Notes: generated by a model not told the origin, from the sequence alone. A stretch of DNA of 64,000 nucleotides from Neoarius graeffei (GCF_027579695.1 NC_083569.1:74369649-74433648), one strand, 5' to 3'. Shown: positions 20,170 to 32,297, counted from the first letter of the stretch. Numbers and translations: made by a program.

Positions 20170-21783
20170 TACAGTGGTGCTTGAAAGTTTGTGAACCCTT
20201 TTGAATGTTCTATATTTCTGCATAAATATGATCTAAAACATCATCAGATTTTCACACAAGTCTTAAAAGTAGATAAAGAGAACCCAGTTAAACAAATGAG
20301 ACAAAAATATTATACTTGGTCATTTATTTATTGAGGAAAATGATCCAATATTACATATCTGTGAGTGGCAAAAGTATGTGAACCTCTAGGATTAGCAGTT
20401 AATTTGAAGGTGAAATTAGAGTCAGGTGTTTTCAATCAACGGGATGATGATCAGGTGTGAGTGGACACACTGTTTTATTTAAAGAACAGGGATCTATCAA
20501 AGTCTGATCTTCACAACACATGTTTGTGGAAGTGTATCATGGCACAAACAAAGGAGATTTCTGAGGACCTCAGAAAAAGTGTTGTTGATGCTCGTCAGGC
20601 TGGAAAAGTTTACAAAACCATCTCTAAAGAGTTTGGACTCCACCAATCCACAGTCAGACAGATTGTGTACAAATGGAGGAAATTCAAGACCATTGTTACC
20701 CTCCCCAGGAGTGGTCGACCAACAAAGATCACTCCAAGAGCAAGGCATGTAATAGTCGGTGAGGTCACAAAGGACCCCAGAGTAACTTCTAAGCAACTGA
20801 AGGCCTCTCTCACATTGGCTAATGTTAATGTTCATGAGTCCACCATCAGGAGAACACTGAACAACAATGGTGTGCATGGCAGGGTTGCAAGGAGAAAGCC
20901 ACTGCTGTCCAAAAAGAACATTGCTGCTCATCTGCAGTTTGTTAAAGATCACATGGACAAGCCGGAAGGCTATTGGAAAAATGTTTTGTGGATGGATGAG
21001 ACCAAAATAGAATTTTTTGGTTTAAATGAGAAGTGTTATGTGTGGAGAAAGAAAAACACTGCATTCCAGCATAAGAACCTTATCCCATCTGTGAAACATG
21101 GTGGTGGTAGTGTCGTGGTTTGGGCCTGTTTTGCTGCATCTGGGCCAGGACGGCTTGCCATCATTGATGGAACAATGCATTCTGAATTATACCAGCAAAT
21201 TCTAAAGGAAAATGTCAGGACATCTGTCCATGAACTGAATCTCAAGAGAAGGTGGGTCATGCAGCAAGACAACAACCCTAAGGACACAAGTGGTTCTACC
21301 AAAGAATGATTAAAGAAGAATAAAGTTAATGTTTTGGAATGGCCAAGTCAAAGTCCTGACCTTAATGCAATCGAAATGTTGTGGAAGGACCTGAAGCGAG
21401 CAGTTCATGTGAGGAAACCCACCAACATCCCAGAGTTGAAGCTGTTCTGTACGGAGGAATGGGCTAAAATTCCTCCAAGCCGGTGTGCAGGACTGATCAA
21501 CAGTTACCGGATACATTTAGTTGCAGTTACTGCTGCACAAGGGGGTCACACCAGATACTGAAAGCAAATGTTCACATACTTTTGCCACTCACAGATATGT
21601 AATATTGGATCATTTTCCTCAATAAATAAATGACCAAGTATAATATTTTTGTCTCATTTGTTTAACTGGGTTCTCTTTATCTACTTTTAGGACTTGTGTG
21701 AAAATCTGATGATGTTTTAGGTCATATTTATGCAGAAATATAGAAAATTCTAAAGGGTTCACAAACTTTCAAGCACCACTGTA
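20170..21783 (+). mobile_element. Tc1-like element, CAGTGGTGCTTGAAAG family, copy A
   Basis: TA at 20170-20171 and 21782-21783 bracket a 1.6 kb element. The terminal inverted repeats are about 210 bp (TACAGTGGTGCTTGAAAGTT on the left, its complement on the right) and carry a second internal match (GTGAGTGGCAAAAGTATGTG), as in the long-IR/DR Tc1 families. Further copies are at 32468 (B), 41510 (C) and 55124 (D, minus). Confidence 0.97.
20539..21561 (+). pseudogene. Tc1-like transposase copy A, internal stop
   Basis: ATG at 20539 (MAQTKEISEDLRKSVVDA) starts a 340-codon reading frame. It has the N-terminal HTH (ISKEFGLHQSTVRQIVYKW), the GRPTK hook, Asp in LWMDETKIE, Asp in QQDNNPKD and Glu in NAIEMLW. 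A TGG to TGA change at 21307-21309 stops the frame before the Glu. Also DND has become DNN and PKHT has become PKDT. The rest of the frame continues to the usual GGHTRY terminus at 21561. Non-functional. Confidence 0.95.
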
Positions 21784-21959
21784 ACAAAGAATCCTGTCAA
21801 GTTTCGTGAAATTCCTCAAAAAATTGCAAGAGGAGTTGATTTCAGAAGGTGAGCACCCTTCCCGGGATGGACGGACGGACAGAAGGACGGATGGATGGAC
21901 ATCGCCACGACATAATCCCCCTTCAGGCCTTTTCAGCCAGCGGGGGAGAAAAATCAAGA

Positions 21960-22215
21960 CATGTAATATGTCATAATAATGAGAACATATCTGACAATTA
22001 TGACTTTAATATCTCATAAGTATGTCTTATGATGTCATAATACTGACTTACTATTTCATAATAATGAGAACATTTTCTCAAAATTATGGCTTAATTCATT
22101 ATTATTATGAGAAACATTCTCATATTTCATTCTTATGAGATAAGTCGTAATTATGAGATAGTTATAATTATCTCTTTAATATGAGAATAAAATCATAATT
22201 ATGCGAAACCTCAAA
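21960..22215. repeat. AT-rich minisatellite array III, decayed
   Basis: Remnants such as GTCATAATAATGAGAACAT and AGTCGTAATTATGAGATAG continue arrays I and II with high divergence. Confidence 0.8.
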
Positions 22216-23700
22216 CATGAAAGTCAATGTTTGATGGAATCCATCCAACTCCATTTTGACATGAACCACAAAGCTGTATATGTGCCAAACTATAGTGGAA
22301 TGGAAAACAGTTCAAATATTATTTTATTCTATTTGAATATGAATTCCTTGTTAATTGTAAGGTTTAAGTAATTAAATATGTCTGCCTTAGTCCTGCACTT
22401 GAAGGGCTGAATATGACTCGGCCAATTTAGGAATGAATAATTCAATCAGTTGAAAGTAGTTCAATAGGAGTACTGAATGTTATTATGTCAATACCGCTCA
22501 CTCAGTGCACTGCTGCATTTCTTCAAATGTACAAATCTTGAAATCCGTATAAAACACGTCCCCAGTTATATAAACTGAGAGTATTCTTTAAAGGTGCAGG
22601 AGCTTTTTTGTTTGTTAGTTTCTTTATTTTATTTTATTTTTTTTACTAGTACAAATAACCTGGGAAATGTAGAAGATGATTAAAATAATGTTTTGAGCCA
22701 TGGCTTCAGGACAAGTTTATTATATGGTTGAGAAAAAACATTTATACTGGAATACTGGAGTCCAGAGTAATTCTTTGTGTTTACACTGGCTCATATTAGT
22801 TATTTTATAGACACTCCTCAACAACCTTTCATTCCACCTACAGTTTCAAAGACACGCAGGATAGGTCAAATACCCAGTCACTGGGGTTACACAAGCCAGT
22901 GCATACTTAGCGCCGGTCCCAAACCTGGAAAGATTGGAGAGGGTTGCATCAGGAAGGGCATCCGGTGTAAAAAAAAAAAAAAAATCTACGACAATTCAAA
23001 GAGGTTGAAAATCAATTGGGGGCTTCGACCTGTATTCTTCCCCCAGTCACAAACTATGTGACGAATCAAATAAACTAAACTAAACATCTCAGCCTGAAGT
23101 CTTTCAGTCCCCAGCACAGCCAGATAATTCTCCTCTGAGCAAAGGATTCATACTGTGCTTCAACAGTAAAATAAAACAAAACAAGAAATACAGTAAAACC
23201 AGAATAAACACCGCTAGCACTTTTCCAAAACATAATAAAAGTAATTTATTACTGGAGCCAGACACAAAATTCATGCCAGTGCTCCAGGACAGATCTGTAG
23301 CACAAAATGTGTTTCAAGCTTTGTTTGTGTCTGAATCAAGTAGAATAGTTTGGGGGGGGGTTCAGTACAAAGAAAAAAGGAGTTGCACTTGTGAACATCC
23401 TCGTAAATCAGTGAATTTTGTGTATTTATCGTGTAATAAGTCAGCTTTCAAGCAGCTGAATGTTTGAGTGTGCTTGAATGTGATGTCTTGTGACTGTGGA
23501 CTCTAGGTTCTGGGGGTGCGGTGGGAACTTTTGTGTACATGGGTGGATAAAGGGGGCGGACTCAAGGAGTAAAAATCAATCAATCAATCAATCAATCCTC
23601 TGACTCAAGTCCAACTACTTAACCCTTAGAGACCCAAAGTGCTTAATGTACCTTTTAAATGCTACATTTCAATTTCAATTATTTGACTGTAATATGCAAC
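22216..23700. other. Mostly unassigned, with one RTE-associated segment
   Basis: At about 22900-23065 TTAGCGCCGGTCCCAAACC and AGGAAGGGCATCCGGTGTAA form a segment widely linked to teleost RTE LINEs, followed by a poly-A run. The rest shows no recognised repeat apart from an AATC run near 23576-23597. Confidence 0.4.
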
Positions 23701-24616
23701 ATCCATCCATCCATCCATCCATCATTGCTTATCTTGTGCAGGGTTGTGGGTAAGCTGGATCCTATCCCAGCTGACTATGGGCGAGAGGTGGGGTACACTG
23801 TGGACAAGTCAACAGATCATCACAGGGCTGACACATAGAGACAAACAACCATTCACACTCACATTCACACCTACGGTCAATTTAGAGCCACCAATTAGCC
23901 TAACCTGCATATCTTTGGACTGTGGGGGAAACCGGAGCACCCGGAGGAAACCCACGCGGACACGTGGAGAACATACAAACTAGAGGTGGACAAAGTACCT
24001 AACTTCATTACTTAAGTCAAAGTACAGATCCTACTGGTCAAATGTTACTCCGATACAAGTGAAATTTGTACAGCCAAATTTTTTACTGAAGTTAAAGTAC
24101 TTGCTTTTAAAAATACTCAAGTATTAAAAGTACATTTTCTGTCAGTGCATTGTTGTATTATTGCCACAACGCTTACAAAACCGAATGCCTCTGAAGCAAC
24201 CTACTAGCTTTACAAAATGAACGCATGCTGTGCCATCATGGTGGTTTAACATTAAGCTAGCTAGTCAGTGAAGCTCCACCTGACATGCTAGCAAACTTTT
24301 TTCAAACTCAAAATCATATTGGGTAGCTAACGCTACTAGAAAAGAAAGATTTCTACATTGTGTTTATTTGGCAAGACTATGCTAAAACATTTCTGAAAGG
24401 ACTTCAGGTAAGTTAACATTATGCATGTTAACGTAACTCTGTTTTTACATGCTAACTAACAGTGTGCAAGTTAACTAGCTATGTGTTAACGTTAGCCGTG
24501 GACAAGGCGATGGTGACTTGGCGGGCAAATCCATAGAAAGTCATTTGACTAACCAGACTGCATAGCTACGTTTGCTATGTTATCACTAGCTCTAAAAGCT
24601 AGCCCGGCTAATATGC

Positions 24617-27150
24617 TACCGGTCAGATAGAGCGCTAGTCGAGGGGGGGAAGACTCGCGGCGGAGGACTCTGTGTTTACATCAGTGATGCCTGGTGCCGT
24701 GATGCTGTTGTGGTCTGCAAACACTGCTCACCACTGATGGAGTTTATGATTATTAAGTGCCGGCCATTCTACCTGCCGAGGGAATTTACAGCCATATTGC
24801 TGGTAGCATTATACATCCCTCCCGGCTCCAATAACAACAGGAGTGAAGCACTGAATGAACTCTATCAGCACATCAGTGAGCAGCGACAGCCCACCCAGAT
24901 GCTTTCCTCATCCTGGCTGGGGATTTCAACCATGCAAACCTCAAGAGCGTGTTTCCAAAACTCTATGGACATATCAACTTTCCCACACATGGAAACAATA
25001 CTCTGGACAATGTTTACACCATGCATAAAGATGCCTACAAAGCCCTACTCCTCCCCCACCTTGGGGCCTCAGATCACTCCACTGTTATGCTAATGCCAGC
25101 ATACAGGCCGCTGGTTAAAGTCACCAAACCAGCTACAAAACGGATACGTGTGTGGCCAGAGGGGTCCTCAGAGGCACTCCAGGACTGTTTTTCCACCACT
25201 GACTGGAGCATGTTCAGACAGGCGGCCACCTACAGCAACATCACAGATCTCCAGGAGTACACAGAGACTGTCACTGACTACATGAGGAAGTGCATGGACA
25301 ACGTTACGGTCACCAGAACCATCTCCATTCGGGCCAATCAGAAGCCATGGCTGACAGGGGAAGTCCATAGGCTCCTGTGGGCTCGGAACGCCGCCTTCAG
25401 AGCTGGGGACGAGGTGGGCCTGAGGACAGCTAGGGCCAATCTGTCACGAGGCATCAGGGTGGCCAAGAGACAGTATTCCAGGCACATTGCTGACTATTTC
25501 AACGACAGCAGAGACACCAGGAACCTGTGGCGGGGGATTCAGACCATCACAGACTACAAGCCCTCGCCGCAGACCTGCGACAACTCCACGTCTCTGCTGA
25601 ATCAGTTGAACGACTTCTTCGCTCGCTTTGAGGCAGACAACAGCACCACGGCACAGAAGACCCCACCACCTCCCGGCGACCAGGTGTTGACGCTGTCCCC
25701 AGACAGCGTGAGGAGAGCTCTCAGGACGACAAATGCACAAAAAGCCCCGGGTCCTGATAACATTCCTGGTCTTGTCCTGAGAGACTGTGCCGAGGAGCTC
25801 ACAGATGTCTTTACAGACATCTTCAACATCTCGTTGAGCCAGGCTGTTGTCCCCACGTGCCTCAAAACCACCACCATCATCCCGGTCCCGAAGAAGCCGT
25901 CTCCCTCCTGCTTCAATGACTACCGCCCGGTTGCACTCACTCCCATCCTCATGAAGTGCTTCGAGCGGCTAGTCATGCGGCATATCAAGTCTGCCCTCCC
26001 CCCTGCCCTGGACCCCTTCCAGTTTGCATATCAGTCCAACCGATCGACTGATGATGCCATCTCCACTGCCCTCCACTCAGCCCTCACCCACCTGGAGACA
26101 AAAGACTCGTATGTCAGAATGCTGTTCGTAGACTTTAGCTCGGCATTCAACACAATCATTCCTCAGCAGCTCATTCATAAACTGGACCAACTGGGACTCA
26201 ACACCTCCCTGTGCAACTGGCTGCTGGACTTCCTGACAGGGAGACCACAGACTGGACGGGTCGGCAGCAACTCCTCCAGCACCATCACACTGAACACGGG
26301 GGCCCCCCAAGGATGTGTGCTAAGCCCCCTCCTCTTCACTCTGCTGACCCACGACTGCACACCAACATCCAGCTCAAATCTCTTCATTAAGTTTGCGGAT
26401 GACATGACTGTGGTGGGTCTCATCAACAATGGCGATGAGACAATCTACAGGAGTGAGGTGAGCTGCTTGGCCATGTGGTGCAAGGACAACAATCTCCATC
26501 TGAACGTGGAAAAGACGAAGGAGATTGTTGTGGACTTCAGGAGAGAGCACACCCAGCATGCTCCACTATCTATCGACGGTGCTGCAGTGGAGAGGGTGAG
26601 CAGCACCAAGTTTCTGGGTGTGCACATCTCTGAAGACCTGTCCTGGAGCAACAACACCGCATCACTGGCCAAAAAAGCCCAACAGCGTCTGTACTTCCTC
26701 CGCAAACTGAGGAGAGCAAGAGCCCCGGCCCCCATCATGCACACTTTCTACAGAGGCACCATCGAGAACATTCTGACCAGCTGCATCACCGTGTGGTACG
26801 GCGCCTGCACCGTGTCCTGCTGCAAGACCCTGCAGCGCATCGTGAGAGCAGCTGAGAGGATCATTGGTGTCTCTCTCCCTTCTCTAATGGATATTTATAA
26901 CTCCCGCCTCACCCGCAAAGCCATCAGGATTGCAGGTGACCCCACCCACCCATCTCACAGCCTCTTCAGTCTGCTGCCGTCGGGGAGGAGACTGCGGAGT
27001 CTCCGGGCCAAAACCAGCAGGCTCAAGAACAGTTTCTTTCACCAGACGGTCAGGAGGCTCAACTCCCTCCCTGTTCTGCCCCTCCTCCCCCCTCCGGCTC
27101 CTGCCACAGATTCTGCTCGCACACCCCCCTGCCCCCCCTTCAGCATCTGA
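24617..27150 (+). pseudogene. Rex1-type LINE endonuclease/reverse transcriptase
   Basis: The protein copies LINE RNA into DNA at a nick made by its own endonuclease. The APE-type endonuclease part survives from YRSDRALVEGGKTRGGGLCV (24617) through [10 protein letters not shown] and ASDHSTVML, the closing SDH motif. One frameshift lies at about 24880-24895: before it the frame is the second, after it the long 733-residue frame that reads to 27150. RT follows with [38 protein letters not shown] and the catalytic FADDM, then the C-terminal [10 protein letters not shown] and WYGACTVSC blocks. Block order and wording match Rex1/Babar (CR1 clade). Apart from the 5' truncation and this frameshift, the RT is open, so the copy is young. 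Confidence 0.9.
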
Positions 27151-27162
27151 CATGTCATCCTC

Positions 27163-27166
27163 ACAG

Positions 27167-27197
<31 letters not shown>

Positions 27198-27215
27198 TAC
27201 ATACACACATACATA
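27163..27215. repeat. Poly-C and (CA)n tract in the Rex1 3' UTR
   Basis: A run of about sixteen C bases followed by CA and CATA repeats. Another GT/GTAT run is at about 27402-27428. Confidence 0.9.
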
Positions 27216-27762
27216 CATCTCATCATTCATTAACACTCTGAACTCAGGGACCGCACATCTCACTTTACCTCGCTCATTTGCACTATTCCGCACTACCTCA
27301 CCTTAACAGCTGCTAGTTTGTTTATACTGCTTATATCATGTTTACCTGCTATACCGTACCTCAAGTGCCCTTGACTGTTTGTTTATTTGCACCAATTTAC
27401 GTGTGTGTGTGTATGTATGTATGTATGTGAGTGTTTAGTCTACATCTAGTTCTTATCTAGTGTTTATACTGTTTATTTATACTGTTTATATTGTTTGTTT
27501 GAGTGTTTAGTCTATGTCTAGTTCCTATCTAGAGTGTTTATACTGTTTATATTGTTTGTTTGTTTTTTCAATTATTCTATTTTTATTTTTATTTATTGCA
27601 TTGCCTGTTTGCACCGTGGGTCAGAGAGGACTGAAATTTCATCTGTGTTGTATGTCGAGCATGTATAGCATATTTGACAATAAAGTTGACTTGACTTGAC
27701 TAAAAGCACAGACAACTTCGTTGCAAGCTTTCTCTTGGAATAAAACATTTACATCCCTCAAT

Positions 27763-27912
27763 ATGCTTCTGAAGGTTCGACAGTGGGTTTTTATAGGCTG
27801 TGATGTGCTCCGTTTTTGGCAAACAAAGCAAACATTTAAAACGAAACGTACCTTTAATCCTTTCAGAAAACTCAAACATGGGTTCTAGGTATGGCCATGG
27901 GTGTATGTGCAT
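27763..27912 (-). CDS. BED-type zinc-finger exon of the hAT transposase
   Basis: The frame from 27912 reads HPWPYLEPMFEFSERIKGTF then FRFKCLLCLPKTEHITAYKN and NLQKHIEG. CLLC followed by a distant HI matches the Cys2-His part of the BED finger that starts hAT transposases and binds the element ends. It lies 390 bp from the right TIR and reads inward, as expected. The DDE and dimerisation regions are gone, probably through internal deletion, so no active protein results. Confidence 0.65.
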
Positions 27913-28397
27913 TCCCCAGAAGAACCACCTCCTTCCATTCTGCCATCAACTGATGTTGTTCAAATAATGCTGCTGGGAAATCATTGAACTTGATTTTATC
28001 CAGTCTATGGACCTGACCCTAGTGATTACTGATAGACTGTCTCAGTGTTTTTTGTTTTTTTTCGCAGGCGACAATCACGTTTTAGAAGAGAAAAGAAAAA
28101 ACATCCACTTTCAAAGCTGCTTCATCGTAACGAGTAACGAGGGCCTTGATAGCAATGTAGTGGAGTGAAAAGTACAATATTTGTCTTTCAAATGTAGTGA
28201 AGTTAAAGTCATAAGTTTCCAGAAAAAATAATACTCAAGTAAAGTAAAGATACTCAAAAAGTGTACTTAAGTAAATGTACTTCTTTACTGTCCACCTCTG
28301 ATGCAAACTCCACACAGAAAGGCCCCCGTCAGCCATGGGGCTCGAACCCAGGACCTTCTTGCTGTGAGGCAACAGCGCTAACCACTACACCACCTGA

Positions 28398-30945
28398 CAT
28401 TATGGTCAAAAAATAAATTTTCTAATTTTACTATTTTTTTGCATTTACCTAACACACTGTTTCTTTTGTCATGTTTAAGAAGAATAAAGATAAACATGTG
28501 GAAAATGTTTTTGATTACAATTCAAATGCTTTTGTAAAATTGATTTACATGTACAATAACTACATCATGAAGAATTAAAGCCCCTCCTTCACAGATGAGT
28601 GAAAATATTGAATAAATTTCCTCTTTTTGATTGATTGGGTTAAAAATGCCAAGTTATGATGACTGAATTGATTATTCACTTAAATATGAATAATATGATA
28701 CATTTTGGGGTATTTGATATGGCGGAATAGGACACAATGGAAAAATCAAGAACACACCGGAAAGATGAGAATAACGGCGGTGGGAAAAGAACAGCGACTG
28801 TACCGGCTGAAGGTCGCGTGGGTCTCTGCTGCGGTGCGCAAGCAACGGGACATCACTACCGCACCGGATGGAGTGCGAGATGGGGCAAAATGACTGGCCG
28901 TAGATTCTATCAAAAGTTCAATCTAAATTGACCATGGTTGCAAAATATCGGCCAAAAATATGCAAACACTACGAAATATGAAAGTAAGATGAAAAAGAAA
29001 CATTCTATTGCCTTATACTGCAAGACTAAAACAAAATAAAACTGTCAAAACTCACCTTTTCAGCGATAACGTCCGAACAGATCACCCGCGTAACAGAAAG
29101 ACCGCAAATGGAAGCACGATCAACTTCTAACTGTTGGAGTGGAAAATTCCATTCTACACATGCAAATTGTTAATGTGCGTCCTTCCCCGCACACAAATAA
29201 CACGCTACGGTAAAAAAAATAGACCACAACTCATTTTATAGCTCAGAAATTCATACAAGACCAGCTACCATCATAACATATTCTGTAAGAAACATATTCT
29301 ATACCTAACTTTCAGCTTTCATTTTAAAAACAAAATCGCAGATTTATAACTAAATGTTTATATGGCGTAGTGATTTTAAGTCACTACTTTTGGTGAGGTA
29401 GTGACCTTGACCCTGAGGCTTTCTGTTTAGATCAAAACACACGATCATATTGGTTTTGGGTTTGCGGAAAATGGAGTTACGATGGTGATCAAATATTTTG
29501 CATGATGTTTTATTACGGTTATGATTATTCTGTGAGCGCACCAATCCTTAGGTGTATAAAGTTACAACTTAAAATACAATTAGTGATAACTGTAGACTTT
29601 TCAGTGGACTACAACCTTTTTAAGGGAATGCGATGTAGTCAACCATTTATCATGTCCCAGATCAAGCCGCCATTTTTCCAGAAATTTGCAGAATTTTTGT
29701 CAAATTCTGACATCACATCAAAGATTTAGTTTTATCTGAATTATTTCTTTCATCATTTTATTTCAAATTAAAACCAACATCACCATTCAAAACCGTATAG
29801 TTTATTGACTGTGAGTATATTTAGTGGGGGACCCCCACAGTACCCAGTTTCTGAGACAGACCCATTTATATAAAATCCGATAGCTTCAGCAGATTGAGCG
29901 AGTTTAGTTGGAGTTGGCTGGGAGGAAGGAGAAGAGCCACCATTGTTTTCACTGCAGATGCAATTTGATAGGCAGCAGAGGGCTCTGAAAATGACAAACT
30001 GCTTCAAACACGATGACATTATTTTCCCATCCTGACTTAATGCAACTCCCTGGGCAAAGCAGTGGATTTTTTTTCATTATAAGGAAATAAAACCTTATTG
30101 TATTGTACTGTTTATTTTAAAGCACAATGTATTCAGTTATACCCTATATAGTATGAACGAAGGGCACTAGCTATCTTGTACCCTCTGCATTATGCATGAA
30201 GGGCACTACTAATCACTTAAGTAAATGACACGTGGAAATGTTTCAAGAATATAGTTGATCTAGCAAATAAGATAAGATTTCACCTGAAGGTAAAAACCAG
30301 GCCCAAAGATTCTCTTTTAACCAAATATTTTAGCTGTGTGTGCGTGAGCCGCTGTAATTAAGGGAGATTCATGCATAAAGGGGTGGTGGTTGAGTGTGTG
30401 AGTGACATTATACAAGACTACTCTACCCACTCCATCTTTAGGGCTTTAGAAGATTTAATGTTTAATCTCCCTTTTTTTAAATAAAAGATTTTAGAGTACG
30501 GTCATGAACTTCTGCTCTCAGGGAGGCGAGCTCTCGGGAGTTTTGCTCTTTACCTTAGTGAGGCAAAAAAGATGACAAATTGCATCCAGTGTGTCACTGC
30601 AGTGGTACTTACATTAAAAATGTGAAGAAGAGCTACAGAGAATATTCTCAAGGGTCAACTGTCTGCTACAATTCTACCATTTGCACTCTGGTTTTTAAAA
30701 GCTGAGCAGAGAGTAGTGGGTAAAATGACGGATTGAAATGTTAAGATGTCAAAAATAGGTCCAGGTATGTAGGATGGTTGTGTTCTTGGAAGGTATATAA
30801 TAAATGATTCAATGAAATGTTTTTTTTTTCCTCCCCGAATGTCTGTAGCATTCAACCCTTTAGCCATGTTTTTTTTCCCCGCAAACCCTGCTTATCATGG
30901 TATGTCAGTCATAGGTTTACCGTACTATTCCCTGTTCCAGTGTGC
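28398..30945. other. Unassigned 2.5 kb
   Basis: No exon, RNA gene or known repeat was recognised. At 28705-28890 a GC-richer stretch has short open frames without recognisable similarity. A 79-codon minus frame at 29780-30019 has no recognised domain. This is the longest stretch in the window without an identified mobile element, so host intergenic or intronic DNA is possible. Confidence 0.4.
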
Positions 30946-31079
30946 TATAGAGAGCGTGCACGTGACGTCATGAGGTCACGTGATATTTGCTTATCTGACA
31001 TCTTGGACGGCATGGCCGCGCATAGAACTTAGACGAACCCTTTCTAATTATCAAGTGTGTGGGAGTAGATCTTTCAAGA

Positions 31080-31257
31080 ATGGTTATATCTTGTTCAACA
31101 TTTGGTTGTACCAATAGACAGGGCCAAAAGGAGGGCCTGTCATTTTATAGATTCCCCGCAGACGAGGAGAGACGCGCAAAATGGGTGTCCGTTGTGCGAA
31201 GAGAAAACTGGTACCCCAGTTCTACCAGCCGAATTTGTAGTGAACACTTCATATCAG
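31080..31257 (+). CDS. THAP zinc-finger exon 1 (ISL2EU-like transposase)
   Basis: From the ATG at 31080: MVISCSTFGCTNRQGQKEGL, FYRFPADEERRAKW, then SRICSEHFISG. The complete C2CH pattern is present: C-x4-C, invariant Trp, Cys-x2-His of CSEHF. It ends in a good donor, TCAG/GTAGGTG, at 31257, the usual position for a THAP exon break. No DDE exon follows within the element. Being 130 bp from the left end and reading inward, it fits a transposase rather than a host gene. Confidence 0.75.
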
Positions 31258-31737
31258 GTAGGTGTAATCTTCTAATTCAATACTCCTAGTACATCTGTTA
31301 AGTTGATTTTCGGATTGAATGATAACTGCATACTTAGAAACTAGACAGTACAGTGTTTGTGGCCGTCAGTCTGCTTGATCTCTAACGTTTAAAATGGCTA
31401 TGCCTAGCCCTACTACCCTGGCCTAGTCTATGACAATGTTTTATCTTTTTGGCTCATATATGCCTTTGAAAGGCCAATCCATAGTAGGGATGGCGAAAAC
31501 TAAAAAAAATCTTGACCGACCACCGAGCCTCATTAGCCGGTTAAAGTCGGTTAACCTATGAGTTTAAACAGGGATGCAAACGGCGGATGCCGCCTTTTTC
31601 ACGGCTGAATCGTGCAGATCCGATTTTTTTTTTTCAGGGGGGCGTTGGAGTGTCTGAATAATTTCATCAGAGTAAATTCTGTATTAAAATTACTAAATAA
31701 GCAAATGCTGTTACAGTCCATGAAACAGGAAGTAGGA

Positions 31738-31822
31738 GAAGAAAACAGTAAATCAGAAAGCTGCGCACGTTTTCACGGAAGCTGCGCAAATGTGCGCAGC
31801 TTTCTGATTTACTGTTTTCTTC
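31738..31822. repeat. 31 bp perfect inverted repeat between the two exons
   Basis: GAAGAAAACAGTAAATCAGA with AAGCTGCGCAC at 31738-31768 is exactly mirrored at 31792-31822, separated by 23 bp; the spacer holds a further GCTGCGCA copy. It would form a strong hairpin in DNA or RNA. It lies midway between the two converging exons, where the element has lost its interior. Confidence 0.95.
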
Positions 31823-31913
31823 TCATATCTGGAACTGAGTTTAGATTTCGAACATTCTTACGATAAAACGTCCTGCATAGTCTCTTTATGATAAACGTCT
31901 TAATGCCACTTAC

Positions 31914-32297
31914 CCGTGAGGTTATCAAGTAGACATTCTTCTTCGGGACCTTCCAGAGGTATAGTTGGGATACCCATCCCGCAACAAAATATTTATAAGC
32001 TTCCAGGCTCTTGTAAGCTTTGAGGGCTTTGCCAGTGTAACACGATTCACGATTACCAAGAAAATTGTAAATGTCGTGGTAGGCCAGATCGGGCAAATCG
32101 CCGGCACCGCAGCTCCGAATTTCCCTGAACAAGGATTGCGGCAAGTTGTACGGACATGCAATCCCCAACCTGGAACACTTTTCCACATAACGCTGCCTCA
32201 CGTCACCTTCAAGATGCTGAACAAACTTAGACAAGTTATCGCGCGATGTAGATGGGGTATTTTCCGAATTTTCTTGGGGATTACTCCCTGGATCCAT
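31914..32297 (-). CDS. YqaJ/SWIM-type ISL2EU second protein, exon 1
   Basis: From the ATG at 32297 the frame reads MDPGSNPQENSENTPSTSRD, then GIACPYNLPQSLF, LAYHDIYNFLGN and ALKAYKSLEAYKYFVAGWVS. The KAYKSLEAYxYFVxGWV block precedes a SWIM finger and a YqaJ-type nuclease in many fish and invertebrate uncharacterised proteins. Exon 1 ends at a donor (ACGG/GTAAGTG) at 31914. The SWIM and nuclease domains are missing. It converges on the THAP exon, so the two genes face each other from opposite ends. Confidence 0.6.

Larger units (their letters stand above)
20064..21954 (+). repeat. GTGCTCTGAGAGCAC repeat, split by Tc1 copy A
   Basis: The left part (20064-20169) and right part (21784-21954) join to give the same sequence as 2663-2937. 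The intact copy reads ACTGACATACAACAAAGAATC where this one is opened at ACTGACATA and ACAAAGAATC, allowing for one C to T change. Confidence 0.9.
24600..27699 (+). mobile_element. Rex1-type LINE nested in the hAT-like element
   Basis: A 5'-truncated LINE about 3.1 kb long. The 3' UTR ends in AATAAAGTTGACTTGACTTGAC, the familiar Rex1 end. A candidate 8 bp duplication CTAAAAGC lies at 24592-24599 and 27700-27707, placing the insertion inside hAT sequence. Confidence 0.88.
23981..28300 (-). mobile_element. hAT-like element nested in the SINE
   Basis: The ends TAGAGGTGGACAAAGTAC (23981) and the complement CAGAGGTGGACAGTAAAG (28300) are inverted. The 8 bp target duplication is ATACAAAC (23973-23980) against ATGCAAAC (28301-28308), one mismatch. 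TIRs plus 8 bp duplication plus a BED-finger exon near the right end place it in hAT. The remaining interior is short, and the Rex1 LINE sits inside, so it is non-autonomous. Confidence 0.88.
23701..28397 (-). mobile_element. SINE family A, minus, split by a hAT-like element
   Basis: The tail half lies at 23701-23980 (ending GTGGAGAACATACAAAC) and the head half at 28301-28397 (starting ATGCAAACTCCACACAGAAA). Joining them restores a normal family A SINE, so a 4.3 kb insertion opened it. The tail is of the CATCC type, as in the copy at 46676. Confidence 0.92.

Noticed and set aside
24949..27150. 733-residue frame as a host gene
   Set aside because: It has Rex1-type RT blocks, the frame continues upstream through a frameshift into an endonuclease, and the 3' end is a LINE tail with a target duplication.
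27039..27293. 84-codon minus frame over the Rex1 3' end
   Set aside because: It is antisense to the Rex1 coding tail and the CA microsatellite.
29780..30019. 79-codon minus frame as a host exon
   Set aside because: No recognised similarity, no flanking splice consensus that fits, so not called.
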